64,000 nucleotides of DNA, from contig NZ_JBHTFQ010000002.1 of the NCBI RefSeq assembly GCF_042666235.1, forward strand, positions 124,001 through 188,000, written 5' to 3'. The notes beneath the pieces are model-generated. The model saw only the letters and a program-made list of their open reading frames with translations. It was not told the DNA's origin and made no database searches. Of this stretch, positions 18,660 to 28,367 are shown piece after piece (the first letter of the stretch is position 1; the number at the start of each line of letters is the position of its first letter). Both the position numbers and the translations under genes were made by a program. This DNA comes from Halodurantibacterium daqingensis (GTDB lineage Bacteria > Pseudomonadota > Alphaproteobacteria > Rhodobacterales > Rhodobacteraceae).

Positions 18660-19550
18660 TCATTCCGCCACCGGCGCAGCCTTGGCCGCGCGCGTTTCCC
18701 GATGCCAGACATAAAGCCCGGCTGCCACGATCACAAGCGCGCCGACCCCCGTCCAGAGATCGGGAAACTCGCCGAAGATCACTACGCCCCAGAAGGTTGC
18801 GAACAGCAGGCCGACATAGCCGAACGGCGCCACAACGGCGGCTTCGGCCATGGAAAAGGCCCGGATCAGGAACAGCTGGCCGGTCGCGCCGATGACGCCG
18901 ATGATCAGAAGGCCCGGCACGTCGCGCCAGGCAGGCGTGTTCCAACCCCATGGCAGTGCGGCCGTGGTGACCACGGTGCCGATGATCGCGGTGTAAAGAA
19001 GCGCGGTCCAGACGCTCTCCTCGCGCCCGACCATCCGAGTGGTAATTGCGTGGCCCGCGTAACAGGCCGCCGCCGCCAAGGGCAGAAGCGCCGCCGGGGA
19101 AAAGACGCCGCTTCCGGGCCGGATGATGATCAGTGCCCCGCACATCGCGGCAAGAACCCCGAAGAGCCGCCGCGCACCGATCCGTTCGCCCAGAAAGAGG
19201 GCAGCGGCAAAGGTGATGAGCACCGGATTGATGTCCATGATCGCCGTCGCCTCGGCCAGACCGATATGCGGCAGTGCTGAAAAGAACAGCGCCGTCGCCG
19301 CAACCTGGAAGACAGAACGCAGGACATGGACCCCGGGATAGCTGGTCCGCATCAGGGGACGCAGCCGTCGCGCAAGGATGGCCACGACGATCACTGTCTG
19401 CCCCGCATAGCGCGCCCAGACCACCTGCACCGCGCCGTAGCTCGCGATGAGAGATTTCGCCAGCGCGTCCATCACCGTGAAGATGAAGACCGCGCAAAGC
19501 ATCAACAGAATGCCCCGCGACGCCGAGCTGAGAGAGCCGAACCATGCCAT
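18660..19550 (-). CDS. DMT-superfamily (EamA) transporter
   Basis: The 296-residue protein is an inner-membrane transporter with ten predicted helices and two EamA repeats (about residues 12-145 and 155-285). The repeat landmarks are FQVAATALFFSALPHIGLAEATAIMDINPV and QLFLIRAFSMAEAAVVAPFGYVGLLFA. The family exports amino acids or metabolites or imports nucleotide-type compounds; the substrate is not visible. It is followed 9 bases later on the same strand by the acyltransferase gene, so the two are probably co-transcribed. Confidence 0.87.
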   Translation of the reverse strand: MAWFGSLSSASRGILLMLCAVFIFTVMDALAKSLIASYGAVQVVWARYAGQTVIVVAILARRLRPLMRTSYPGVHVLRSVFQVAATALFFSALPHIGLAEATAIMDINPVLITFAAALFLGERIGARRLFGVLAAMCGALIIIRPGSGVFSPAALLPLAAAACYAGHAITTRMVGREESVWTALLYTAIIGTVVTTAALPWGWNTPAWRDVPGLLIIGVIGATGQLFLIRAFSMAEAAVVAPFGYVGLLFATFWGVVIFGEFPDLWTGVGALVIVAAGLYVWHRETRAAKAAPVAE

Positions 19551-20210
19551 GGCGCGACCCTACGCCCCGCACGCGGCACAGGCAATGGCGCTTCTGCCGG
19601 GCCGGCGGGGTCCGAGGCGGCACAGATTCGCCCGCCGTCCATGCGCCTTTGCCGCGGCCGGGCACGCCCATGATGAGGTCCGCGGAAGCGCCGGGACATC
19701 CCGCGTCTTCTTGTGCCCGGGACCTGAAGACGCCTGGGTCCATCGCAGGCCCCCCGAGGCAGCGGTTGCGGAGTGCAGCCCCAAGGTGCGGTAAACGCCC
19801 TTGCTGGTGATGTGATGCCCGAACCGACGGCAGGTTTCGGCCCGGGTTCGGGGATCGCGGCTGCCGTGCCCGCCGCGCGGTCGCCCCGGCGCCGCCGAAG
19901 CGAGGATGGCGCCGCGCGGCGTCGCCTTGCCGGCTTTGCGCCGATGCCACGTGACAGGCCCGAACCTGAAGCCGGCCGGCACCGCAACCTGCGCAGGCAC
20001 CCGTGCGGATCGGCCCGGTCCGCGGCGATGCCGCCTCGGCTGCACCGGACCTTCCCCAAGGTCCAAGGGCAACGACAGGGCGGGCCCGGGCGGCTGATGT
20101 GATCGATCCTCGGGCTGCGGCCTCGGGCTGCGGCCCGGCAAGGATAACAGTTGCGGCAGAAGCGAAGAGAGGGACTTTTTTCTGTCCTGCGCGCAACTTA
20201 TGCTGATGGA
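19551..20210. other. 660-base stretch without a recognisable gene
   Basis: This very GC-rich stretch lies between the divergent DMT exporter and antiporter genes. Frames on both strands are open by base composition, but their translations are Arg/Pro/Ala-rich and look non-coding. It should contain both promoters. I see no repeats, tRNA or mobile-element ends. Confidence 0.45.
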
Positions 20211-23003
20211 ATGGACGTCATTCTCACTGTTACACTTGTGGCCACGCTGTTCCTGGTGATGGGCCTGTCCGAGCCGCTGGCCGGCCGCCTGCGCATTCCC
20301 TACAGCGTGGTGCTGGCGGTGGTCGGGATCGTGATCGGCATCGCTGCGGTCTTTTTCCTGCAGACGCCCCTGACCGATGCGCTGAACCCTGTGGCGCAGG
20401 TGATCGTGAACCTGCCGATCACCTCGCAGGTGTTTCTTTACGTGTTCCTGCCGACGCTGCTGTTTCAGGTCTCGCTTGGGTTGAACCTGCGGCGGATGAT
20501 GGATGACTGGGTGCCCATCCTCACCATGGCGGTGGTGGCCGTGGTCGTGGCGACGCTGGCGGTGGGCTATGCGCTCGCGCCGATTTCGGGATTGCCGCTG
20601 GCGGCCTGCCTGCTGATCGGCGCGATCGTCTCCACCACCGACCCTTCTGCGGTGGTCGGGATTTTCCGCAACATCGCCGCCCCGCAGCGCCTGACGCGCA
20701 TCGTCGAAGGGGAAAGCCTTCTGAATGACGCGGCGGCGATCGCGCTGTTCGGGCTTTTCATCTCGTTCGTCATGCGGGGCGTGCCCGATCCCGATATCGG
20801 GGCGGCGCTGCTGCAGTTCCCCTGGCTGATCGCCGGCGGCCTTGGCGCGGGCTGGTTGATGGGGCGCGTTGCCGTGTCGGTGATGTCGCTGGTTGGACGT
20901 TATCTGCTGGCGCAGGTCTCGATCAGCGTCGCGCTGCCCTACCTGACCTATGTGCTTGGCGAGCGGGTTCTGGGCGTGTCGGGCGTGGTGGCCGTGGTCG
21001 CGGCGGGGATGACGCTGAACCTTGTGGGGCCGGCGCGGCTTCTGCCTGCTGCCTGGAACTATCTGCGCGAAGTCTGGGACCTGCTTGCCCATTGGGCCGG
21101 CGCCCTGATCTTCGTGCTGGCGGCGCTGCTGATCCCGCGGCTGATGGGCGATGTGCGACTGGCCGATCTGGGGCTGCTGCTGGTGGTGATCCTGGCGGCG
21201 GTGGGTGCGCGTGTCTTCATGCTGTTCGGGGTGTTGCCGCTTCTGAGCTTTGCCCGGCTGTCGCCGCAAGTGCAGCGGCCCTATCGGCTGGCGATCCTCT
21301 GGGGCGGGCTCCGCGGTGCGGTGACGCTGGCCCTGGCGCTTGCGGTAACCGAAAACCTGCGTGTTCCGGCCGAGGTGCAGCGCCTGGTCGGTATCCTTGC
21401 CACCGGGCTGACCCTGTTCACGCTGATCGCGCAGGGCACGACATTGCGCTGGGTGATCTCGCGCCTCGGGCTGGATCGGCTTTCACCCCTTGATGCGGCG
21501 CTGTCGCATCAGGTGATCGCCGTGGCCTTGCAGAATGTGCGCGAGGACGTGGCCGAAAGCGCGCGCGATCACGCACTGTCGCGCGAAACCGTCCGGTCCG
21601 AGGCCAAGCGGTTCGGCGAAAGGCTGGACGAGGCAGTGCGCCTGGCCGAGGCCGGCACCGAAATCCTGGACCGCGACCGCATCACGCTGGGGCTGATCGC
21701 GCTTGCCGGCCGCGAACGCGACCTGGTGCTTGAAGCCTTCCTGCAACAGCTTGTGTCGCAGCGGCTGGTAGAGCGGATGCTGTCGGATGTGGACCGGCTG
21801 ATCGAGGCGACCCGGCTTGAAGGCCGCAGCGGTTATCGCCGGGCCGGGCGGCGGGCGCTTGGCTACGGGCCGGGCTACCGCGCCGCGGTCGCCCTGCACA
21901 ACCGGTTGCGCATCGCGGCACCGCTGGCGCGCTTGACGGCGGAACGGTTCGAGATCCTGCTGAACCAGCGCATGATCCTGCGCGATCTGCACGCCTATAT
22001 CGACACCAAGATCCGGCGCATCCACGGCCGACGGGTGTCGGACCTGTTGCATGAGCTTCTTGCCCGCCGCGAAGAGGGCACTGAAAGCGCGCTTGCAGGG
22101 CTGCGCCTGCAATATCCCGGCTATGCCGAAGAGCTGGAGCGGCAGTATCTGCGGCGCATGGCCCTGCGGCTGGAAGAGCGCGAATATGACGTGCTGCGCG
22201 CGGACGGGCTGATCGGCCCGGAGCTGCACACGACACTCCGGCAGCAACTGGCCCGCGCGCGCGGCGAGGTCGAACCCCGCCCAAGGCTCGACCTTGCCGT
22301 GCGCAAGACCGAGCTGGTGCGTCAGTTCCCGCTTTTTGCCGATATGGACGAGGCGGCGCGCAAGCGTCTGGCGCGGGCGCTGACCACCGTCTATGCCGAG
22401 CCCGGGGAGGTGATCGTGCGCCGTGGCGACACTCCGCGCAGCGTGTTCTTCATCGCCTCGGGCGCGGTCGAGGTGGACACCGCTGGCCAGAAGATCCGTC
22501 TGGGCCGGGGCGAGATGTTCGGCCAGCTCGCCATGTTGGGCCGGCAGCGCCGCAAGGGGCAGGTGACGGTCATCAGCCACTCGACGCTTCTGTCACTGGA
22601 CGAGACGCGATTCCGGCGTCTGCTCGAGCGGCAACCGTCCTTGCGCCAGGCGGTGCGCGACAGCGCGGCGCGGCGGGGTGTGAGGCTTGTCGAAGGGTCG
22701 CTGACCGGAGATCTGCAGCCCGCCCCGGTGGCCGAGGCTGCTGCGTCAGCACCCGCAGATCCGTCGCTGCCCCGAGCAGAGGTTCGGCCGGCAGCAGATG
22801 AGCGTGGCCCCGTGCCGCAGCGCGGGATCATCGAACCCCGGCCGGGAGGTGCGGCTGAAACAGACGCGGCTGCGGGTGCGCAAGCCCCGGCCCGGCCCGG
22901 AGTGGAAGCCGCGGCGTCGGAAGGCGCCGAACAGGCTGCGCCACGTCAGGGAAAGGATGCCTCTGCGCCAGTCTTTCCGGCATCTGCGGATCGCGACGGC
23001 TAG
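20211..23003 (+). CDS. Na+/H+ antiporter (NhaP/SLC9-type) with cyclic-nucleotide-binding domain
   Basis: The 930-residue protein has a CPA1-type membrane domain of about 12 helices (residues 1-410). Key segments are ISTTDPSAVVGIF-like IVSTTDPSAVV with the ion-binding aspartate, GESLLNDAAAIALFG, and RGAVTLALALAV. A long charged, helical cytoplasmic region follows (about 420-700), then a cyclic-nucleotide-binding domain from about 708 (FPLFADMDEAARK, EPGEVIVRRGD, FFIASGAVEV, GEMFGQLAML). The tail is rich in Ala, Pro and Glu. It likely exchanges Na+ or K+ for H+ at the inner membrane under cAMP/cGMP or related control. The start ATG at 20211 is the first that precedes the first helix. Confidence 0.88.
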   Translation: MDVILTVTLVATLFLVMGLSEPLAGRLRIPYSVVLAVVGIVIGIAAVFFLQTPLTDALNPVAQVIVNLPITSQVFLYVFLPTLLFQVSLGLNLRRMMDDWVPILTMAVVAVVVATLAVGYALAPISGLPLAACLLIGAIVSTTDPSAVVGIFRNIAAPQRLTRIVEGESLLNDAAAIALFGLFISFVMRGVPDPDIGAALLQFPWLIAGGLGAGWLMGRVAVSVMSLVGRYLLAQVSISVALPYLTYVLGERVLGVSGVVAVVAAGMTLNLVGPARLLPAAWNYLREVWDLLAHWAGALIFVLAALLIPRLMGDVRLADLGLLLVVILAAVGARVFMLFGVLPLLSFARLSPQVQRPYRLAILWGGLRGAVTLALALAVTENLRVPAEVQRLVGILATGLTLFTLIAQGTTLRWVISRLGLDRLSPLDAALSHQVIAVALQNVREDVAESARDHALSRETVRSEAKRFGERLDEAVRLAEAGTEILDRDRITLGLIALAGRERDLVLEAFLQQLVSQRLVERMLSDVDRLIEATRLEGRSGYRRAGRRALGYGPGYRAAVALHNRLRIAAPLARLTAERFEILLNQRMILRDLHAYIDTKIRRIHGRRVSDLLHELLARREEGTESALAGLRLQYPGYAEELERQYLRRMALRLEEREYDVLRADGLIGPELHTTLRQQLARARGEVEPRPRLDLAVRKTELVRQFPLFADMDEAARKRLARALTTVYAEPGEVIVRRGDTPRSVFFIASGAVEVDTAGQKIRLGRGEMFGQLAMLGRQRRKGQVTVISHSTLLSLDETRFRRLLERQPSLRQAVRDSAARRGVRLVEGSLTGDLQPAPVAEAAASAPADPSLPRAEVRPAADERGPVPQRGIIEPRPGGAAETDAAAGAQAPARPGVEAAASEGAEQAAPRQGKDASAPVFPASADRDG

Positions 23004-23307
23004 GCCCAGGCCGCTTGCGCGGCGCATCGCCTGCACGACATACATCCTTTTGGCTGAGGGCGCGCTCTTGCGGCGATGTGATCGCGGAATCTGTTGAACT
23101 TTGGGGTGCAGTGCGGTTTCACGGTAGAGACCTTGGCAGGTGGCAACGTGCCGGATGGACAGGGTGCCTGTCCCGACCCCGTGGCAGGCCGGGAAGGCCC
23201 GGTCCTGCCGGCGCGGTCGCCCGGCAGATGCAAGGTGCGCCCGGTTTCGCGCGGGCTGCCGGAAACTGCGGCCCCGATGGCCGGAAAAGAGGAAGGACCT
23301 TATCAGC
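23004..23307. other. Intergenic region with a 7-bp hairpin
   Basis: These 304 bases lie between the antiporter and the alpha-glucosidase. They contain a 7-bp perfect inverted repeat with a 3-base loop at 23157-23173 (GGACAGG/CCTGTCC), which could be a regulator site or a weak terminator. Nothing else is recognised. Confidence 0.4.
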
Positions 23308-24954
23308 ATGAACACGATGACGATCCCGGTCCAGCCCGGGACACGGACCAGCCGCGAATGGTGGCGGGGGGCGGTAATCTACCAGATCTACCCGCGCAGC
23401 TATCAGGACAGCAACGGTGACGGGGTGGGTGATCTGCTCGGGATCGTGTCGCGCCTGCCCTATATTGCCAGCCTCGGTGTGGATGCCATCTGGATTTCGC
23501 CGTTCTTCACGTCGCCGATGAAGGATTTCGGCTATGATGTCTCGGATTACTGCGACGTGGATCCGATGTTCGGCAGCATGGCCGATTTCGACGCCGTTGT
23601 GACAACGGCCCATGCGCTGGGCATCAAGGTGATGATTGACCTGGTGCTCTCGCATACCTCGGCCCAGCATCCCTGGTTCATCGAAAGCCGTCAGAGCCGC
23701 GACAATCCCAAGGCCAACTGGTATGTCTGGGCCGAACCAAGCCCCGATGGCACGCCGCCCAACAACTGGCTGTCGATGTTCGGCGGTTCGGCATGGCAGT
23801 GGGACAGCCGCCGCTGCCAGTACTACATGCACAACTTCCTGACCTCGCAACCCGATCTGAACTTCCACGAGCCCGAGGTGCAGGAGGCGCTGCTGGATGT
23901 GGCGCGTTTCTGGCTGGAGCGGGGGGTCAACGGATTCCGGCTGGACACGATCAATTTCTATTTCCACGACCGGCAGTTGCGCAGCAATCCGCCGCTGCCG
24001 CCGGAACGGCGCAACGACCGGATCGCGCCGATGGTGAACCCCTACAACCATCAGGAACATCTGTACGACAAGAACCAGCCGGAAAACCTCGACTTCCTGC
24101 GCCGCCTGCGCGCGGTGATGGCGCCTTACGATGCCGCCGCCGTGGGCGAGGTGGGGGATGCGCAGCGCGGGCTGGAGATCATGGGCGAATACACGGCCGG
24201 CGACGATCTCATGCAGATGTGCTATGCGTTCGAGCTTCTTTCCAAGGACAATCCCACCGCGCAGTCGCTGGCCGAACTGATGGCCGAGGTCACGCGCGTC
24301 GCTGGTCATGGCTGGGCCTGCTGGGCGATGTCGAACCACGATGTGGTGCGCCACATCAGCCGCTGGAACCTCAGCGCCGCCGCTGCGCGCTGTCTGGCCA
24401 CGCTGCTGATGTGCCTGCGCGGGTCGGTCTGCATCTATCAGGGCGAGGAGTTGGGCCTGCCCGAGGCCGAGGTGAGTTTCGAGGATCTGCAGGATCCCTA
24501 CGGCATCGAGTTCTGGCCCGAGTTCAAGGGCCGGGACGGCTGTCGCACGCCGATGGTATGGGAGGCGGATGCGCTTAACGCAGGCTTCACGACGGGGCGG
24601 CCCTGGCTGCCGATCAGTTCCGAACATCAGCGCCTGGCGGTCTCGGCCCAGGAAACCGATCCCGGGGCACATCTGCATCACTACCGCCGGATCATCGCCT
24701 TCCGCCATGTGCATGACGCGTTGATGTGCGGCAAGCTGCGGGACGTGCGCGCCGAGGGCGACCTGCTGACCTTCCACCGGGTTTCTCCGCAGGAGGAGGT
24801 GTTCTGTGCCTTCAATCTGGGCGAAACCTCGGTGCAGCTGACCCTTCCCGAGGGCGACTGGCAACCGATCGGCGCCGAGGTCAACAGCGCCGCGCCGCGC
24901 GACGGGGTGGTGCAGCTGGGCCATTGGCAACCCTGTCTCGTGGTTCGCCGCTGA
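23308..24954 (+). CDS. GH13 alpha-glucosidase / oligo-1,6-glucosidase
   Basis: The 548-residue cytoplasmic enzyme (no signal peptide) hydrolyses or transfers alpha-linked glucose units. It shows the GH13 opening VIYQIYPRSYQDSNGDGVGDL and all conserved regions: DLVLSHTS, GFRLDTINFY with nucleophile Asp213, AVGEVGD with acid/base Glu281, and SNHDVVR with Asp345. A calcium or short B domain lies near residues 105-180. I chose the ATG at 23308, with GGAAGGA upstream. It stands alone, so the physiological sugar (maltose, isomaltose, sucrose or trehalose breakdown products) is open. Confidence 0.9.
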   Translation: MNTMTIPVQPGTRTSREWWRGAVIYQIYPRSYQDSNGDGVGDLLGIVSRLPYIASLGVDAIWISPFFTSPMKDFGYDVSDYCDVDPMFGSMADFDAVVTTAHALGIKVMIDLVLSHTSAQHPWFIESRQSRDNPKANWYVWAEPSPDGTPPNNWLSMFGGSAWQWDSRRCQYYMHNFLTSQPDLNFHEPEVQEALLDVARFWLERGVNGFRLDTINFYFHDRQLRSNPPLPPERRNDRIAPMVNPYNHQEHLYDKNQPENLDFLRRLRAVMAPYDAAAVGEVGDAQRGLEIMGEYTAGDDLMQMCYAFELLSKDNPTAQSLAELMAEVTRVAGHGWACWAMSNHDVVRHISRWNLSAAAARCLATLLMCLRGSVCIYQGEELGLPEAEVSFEDLQDPYGIEFWPEFKGRDGCRTPMVWEADALNAGFTTGRPWLPISSEHQRLAVSAQETDPGAHLHHYRRIIAFRHVHDALMCGKLRDVRAEGDLLTFHRVSPQEEVFCAFNLGETSVQLTLPEGDWQPIGAEVNSAAPRDGVVQLGHWQPCLVVRR

Positions 24955-25434
24955 TCGACGGCGAGGGGCAGGAGCGCGGGCGGCAAAGGCGGGCCGCGAA
25001 GCGCTTCGGATGGCGCGGCGGCACAACCCCGGCATGATCGGACGGATCCGGGCCGCCCCAGCGGCGGTTCGGACAAGACCCGTTGCCCGATTTGCCCGCG
25101 CACCTCGCAATCACCGGCGGGAGGGCCGGCGCAGCTCGGCTGCTGCAGCATGGACACGATCCGGGGGCGGTTCGGCAGAACAGGAGCGGCGTCCGGTCGG
25201 CGGCCGGTGACCCGCGGGGTTTGCGGCCTTCACAGCGCCATGCCCGGCTTCATCTGAGACCATGCGGCTGATCGAACGGCACCCGGGTGGAGGCCGATCA
25301 GTTACCCATCCCTGTCGTTGCAATGCCTGGTCACAGCCATTCGCAAGGAACAGCGAACTGACCTGTGCCTTCTGTCGAGTCATTGCACGACAGGGCGATG
25401 GACGCGGCATCGTGAGCGTAATCTCTGGAAAATT
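24955..25434. other. 480-base gene-free stretch
   Basis: This lies between the alpha-glucosidase stop and the tRNA gene. A 6-bp inverted repeat (CTGTCG/CGACAG) near 25372-25393 sits just downstream of the minus-strand tRNA and could help end its transcript. No coding frame is convincing. Confidence 0.4.
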
Positions 25435-25509
25435 TGGCTGGGGCGGTAGGATTCGAACCTACGGTACACGGTACCAAAAACCGATGCCTTACCACTTGGC
25501 CACGCCCCA
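25435..25509 (-). tRNA. tRNA-Gln (anticodon TTG)
   Basis: The minus-strand sequence folds as a standard cloverleaf. It has a 7-bp acceptor stem (TGGGGCG with CGCCCCA), a D-arm with GGCCAAGTGGTAAGGC, anticodon TTG in the loop, and T-loop GGTTCGAATCC. It ends in an encoded CCA at 25435-25437. The TTG anticodon reads glutamine CAA/CAG codons. Its length of 75 bases including CCA is normal. Confidence 0.96.
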
Positions 25510-25609
25510 ACTGTGAGGCGGTATTTATCCAAGCATTCCGGGGGCTGCAAGACCAAAAACGCATCGGATGCCACATTGTCGGCCACGGATTTCGCGGGTA
25601 AGCGGGGGC

Positions 25610-26785
25610 ATGGAAAAACACGATGTCATCGTTCTGGGTGCCGGCGCGGCGGGCCTTTACTGCGCGATCGAGGCCGCGCGGCGGGGGCGTCGCGTCGTGG
25701 TTCTGGATCATGCAAAGGCGCCCGGCGAAAAGATCCGCATCTCGGGCGGGGGGCGCTGCAACTTCACCAATCTCCAGATCGCGCCGGAGCGATTCCTGTC
25801 GCAGAACCCGCGCTTTGCGCTTTCGGCGCTGCGGCGCTACACGCAGCACGATTTCATCGCCCGGGTGAACGCGGCCGGAATCGCGTGGCATGAAAAGACG
25901 CTGGGGCAGCTGTTCTGCGACGGCTCGGCCGGGCAGATCGTGGACATGCTGCTGCGCGATCTTGCAGCGGCCGGAGGGGTGCTGCGGCTGGGCGTGACCC
26001 CGCGCGAGATCGGCCATGACGGCAGCTTTGTGGTCAGAACCGACGACGGCGCGTTCCGCGCCCCGCGTCTGGTCGTGGCGACGGGCGGCAAGTCGATCCC
26101 CAAGATGGGGGCGACGGGCCTTGGCTATCGCATTGCGGAACAGTTCGGGCTGCGGCTGGTGGAAACGCGCCCGGGGCTTGTGCCGCTGACCTTCGGGCCC
26201 GAGGTTCTGGACCCTCTGCGCCCCCTCGCCGGCATCGCGGTCCCCGCGCGGGTGTCCTGCGGCAAGGCGGCGTTCGAGGAGGGGCTTTTGTTCACCCATC
26301 GCGGCCTCTCCGGGCCCTCGATCCTGCAGATTTCGTCCTATTGGCGCGAGGGGGACAGCCTGCGTGTCAACCTTGCTGCGGATCGCGACGTGGCCGCGGA
26401 CCTTGCCGCGATCAAGGCGTCGCAGGGGCGGATCGCGGTCAAGACGGCGCTGGCGCGGATCCTGCCCGAACGGCTGGCACAGGTAGTGGCCGAGCGGCTG
26501 GCGCTGAAGGGCAATCTGGCCGACCAGTCCAAGGCGGCGATGGCCGCACTGACCGCCGCCGTGACGGAGTGGGAGGTCAAGCCCAACGGGTCCGAGGGCT
26601 ACCGCACCGCCGAGGTGACGCTGGGCGGCGTTGACACGCGCGATCTGGACGCCCGCACGATGGAGGCGCGGGGGGTGCCGGGCCTTTATTTCATCGGTGA
26701 GGTGGTGGACGTGACCGGCTGGCTGGGCGGCTACAACTTCCAGTGGGCCTGGTCATCAGGATGGGCGGCGGGGCAGGCGGTCTGA
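25610..26785 (+). CDS. FAD-dependent oxidoreductase, HI0933/BaiN family
   Basis: The 391-residue flavoprotein has an N-terminal dinucleotide-binding fold (VIVLGAGAAGLYCAIEAARRGR, residues 5-26) and the family signature ISGGGRCNFTN. Other markers are VVATGGKSIPKMGATGLGYRIA and the C-terminal GEVVDVTGWLGGYNFQWAW, all typical of HI0933-like proteins annotated as aminoacetone oxidases or 3-dehydro-bile-acid reductases. The real substrate in this lineage is unknown. I chose the ATG at 25610, directly before the FAD-binding strand. Confidence 0.88.
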   Translation: MEKHDVIVLGAGAAGLYCAIEAARRGRRVVVLDHAKAPGEKIRISGGGRCNFTNLQIAPERFLSQNPRFALSALRRYTQHDFIARVNAAGIAWHEKTLGQLFCDGSAGQIVDMLLRDLAAAGGVLRLGVTPREIGHDGSFVVRTDDGAFRAPRLVVATGGKSIPKMGATGLGYRIAEQFGLRLVETRPGLVPLTFGPEVLDPLRPLAGIAVPARVSCGKAAFEEGLLFTHRGLSGPSILQISSYWREGDSLRVNLAADRDVAADLAAIKASQGRIAVKTALARILPERLAQVVAERLALKGNLADQSKAAMAALTAAVTEWEVKPNGSEGYRTAEVTLGGVDTRDLDARTMEARGVPGLYFIGEVVDVTGWLGGYNFQWAWSSGWAAGQAV

Positions 26786-26801
26786 CCCGCCCCGCAGCAG
26801 G

Positions 26802-28295
26802 TCAAAGCGTCTGGTCGTAATCGCCGACCGAAGGCTCGGTCCGGATCACCGCGTCGATATCCTCGAAAATCGCGCGCAGTTCATCGTGGCTTTCGGGGCT
26901 TTCGCAGACCACCACCAGGTTCGGCGTGTTGGAGGAAGCCCGCACCAGCCCCCAACCCCCGTTGTCGAGGATCACCCGCGCGCCGTTCACGGTCACCACC
27001 GTCTCGATCCTGCGGCCGCCGAGGGTGCCGCCCTCATCCGCACGCGCGACGAGCTTTTCGACCAGCCGCTCCAGCACCTGATATTTCTCGCCATCCGCGC
27101 AATAGGGCGACATCGTGGGCGAGGAATAGGTGACCGGCAGGTCCTTGCGCAGATCGGAAACCTTCTTGTCGGGGTTGCGGTCCATCAGCTTGCAGATCTC
27201 GACCGCGACGCGCATTCCGCAGTCGAAGCCGCGCCCGATTTCCCCCGCAAGGAAGTAATGGCCCGACTTCTCGAAGCCCGCCAGCGCGCCGATCTCGCGC
27301 ACCCGGCGCTTCATGTGGCTGTGGCCGGTCTTCCAGTAATCGGCCTTGGCGCCATGTTCCTTCAGCACCGGGTCCGAGGCAAAAAGCCCGGTCGATTTCA
27401 CATCGGCCACGAAGGTCGATCCCGGATAGATCTTGATCAGGTCGCGCGCCATGATGACGCCGACCTTGTCGGCAAAGATCTCCTCGCCCTCGTCGTCAAC
27501 CACGCCACAGCGATCGCCATCGCCGTCAAAGCCAAGCGCAAGGTCCGCGCCCGAGGCCTTCACGGCGTCAGCCATGTCGTGCAGCATTTCCAGCGCTTCG
27601 GGGTTCGGGTTGTAGTTCGGGAAGGTGTAGTCGAGCTCATTATGCAGCGGCACGACCTCGGCGCCGATGCGGCGCAGCAGCTCCGGCGCAAAGGCCGAGG
27701 CGGTGCCGTTCCCGGTGGCGCAGACGATCTTGAGCGGGCGCGACAGCCGGAAGTCGCCGGCCAGATCGTCCAGATAGGCTTCCTTGACGCCCTCGACAAA
27801 TTCATAGCGCCCGCCCTCGCGCACCTCGCCAAGGCCGCCAAGGACGATGTCGCGCAGTTCGGCCATTTCCTCGGGGCCGTGGGTCAGCGGGCGGTCAAAG
27901 CCCATCTTGACCCCCGTCCAGCCGTTCGGATTGTGGCTGGCCGTTACCATCGCCACCGCCGGCACATCCAGATGGAACTGCGCGAAATAGGCCATCGGCG
28001 ACAGCGCCGGGCCGATATCCTTGACGTGGATGCCTGCCTGCATCAGCCCCAGCACCAGCGCGTTCTTGATGGCGAGCGAGTAGTCGCGATAGTCGTTCCC
28101 GACCGCGATCACCGGCTCCAGCCCGCGCTTGTGCATCTGCGTGCCAAGGCCGAGACCAAGCGCCGTCATCCCGGGCAGGTTGATTTCCTGCGGATATTTC
28201 CAGCGCGCGTCATATTCGCGAAAGCCCGTGGGCGCGATCATCGCGTCGCGCAGGAAGCTCCAGGTATTCGGCGTGACGGTGGGCAGGGGTGTCAT
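26802..28295 (-). CDS. Phosphomannomutase / phosphoglucomutase
   Basis: The 497-residue enzyme interconverts hexose 1- and 6-phosphates and so supplies GDP-mannose or UDP-glucose for surface polysaccharides. It carries the phosphoserine loop VTASHNPNGWTG (Ser120), the metal-binding GFDGDGDRCG (Asp257, 259, 261), the sugar-binding EKSGHYF-type segment (GFEKSGHYFLAGE), and a C-terminal phosphate-binding region with SNTPNLVVVCES. It neighbours kdsA and the capsule export genes on the same strand, which supports a role in capsule or LPS precursor supply. Confidence 0.93.
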   Translation of the reverse strand: MTPLPTVTPNTWSFLRDAMIAPTGFREYDARWKYPQEINLPGMTALGLGLGTQMHKRGLEPVIAVGNDYRDYSLAIKNALVLGLMQAGIHVKDIGPALSPMAYFAQFHLDVPAVAMVTASHNPNGWTGVKMGFDRPLTHGPEEMAELRDIVLGGLGEVREGGRYEFVEGVKEAYLDDLAGDFRLSRPLKIVCATGNGTASAFAPELLRRIGAEVVPLHNELDYTFPNYNPNPEALEMLHDMADAVKASGADLALGFDGDGDRCGVVDDEGEEIFADKVGVIMARDLIKIYPGSTFVADVKSTGLFASDPVLKEHGAKADYWKTGHSHMKRRVREIGALAGFEKSGHYFLAGEIGRGFDCGMRVAVEICKLMDRNPDKKVSDLRKDLPVTYSSPTMSPYCADGEKYQVLERLVEKLVARADEGGTLGGRRIETVVTVNGARVILDNGGWGLVRASSNTPNLVVVCESPESHDELRAIFEDIDAVIRTEPSVGDYDQTL

Positions 28296-28367
28296 ATGGT
28301 AAACTCTCGCAATTGTTCAGTCACAGTTGATTGCATCGCCGTGTGGCACGCGACCATGACGCTATAG

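Noticed and set aside
19560..21269. A 569-codon minus-strand frame covering the gap and the start of the antiporter
   Set aside because: Gln/His/Arg-rich low-complexity shadow of the antiporter; no recognisable domain.
23119..25110. A 663-codon frame opposite the alpha-glucosidase
   Set aside because: Antisense to a GH13 enzyme with all catalytic motifs; no motif of its own.
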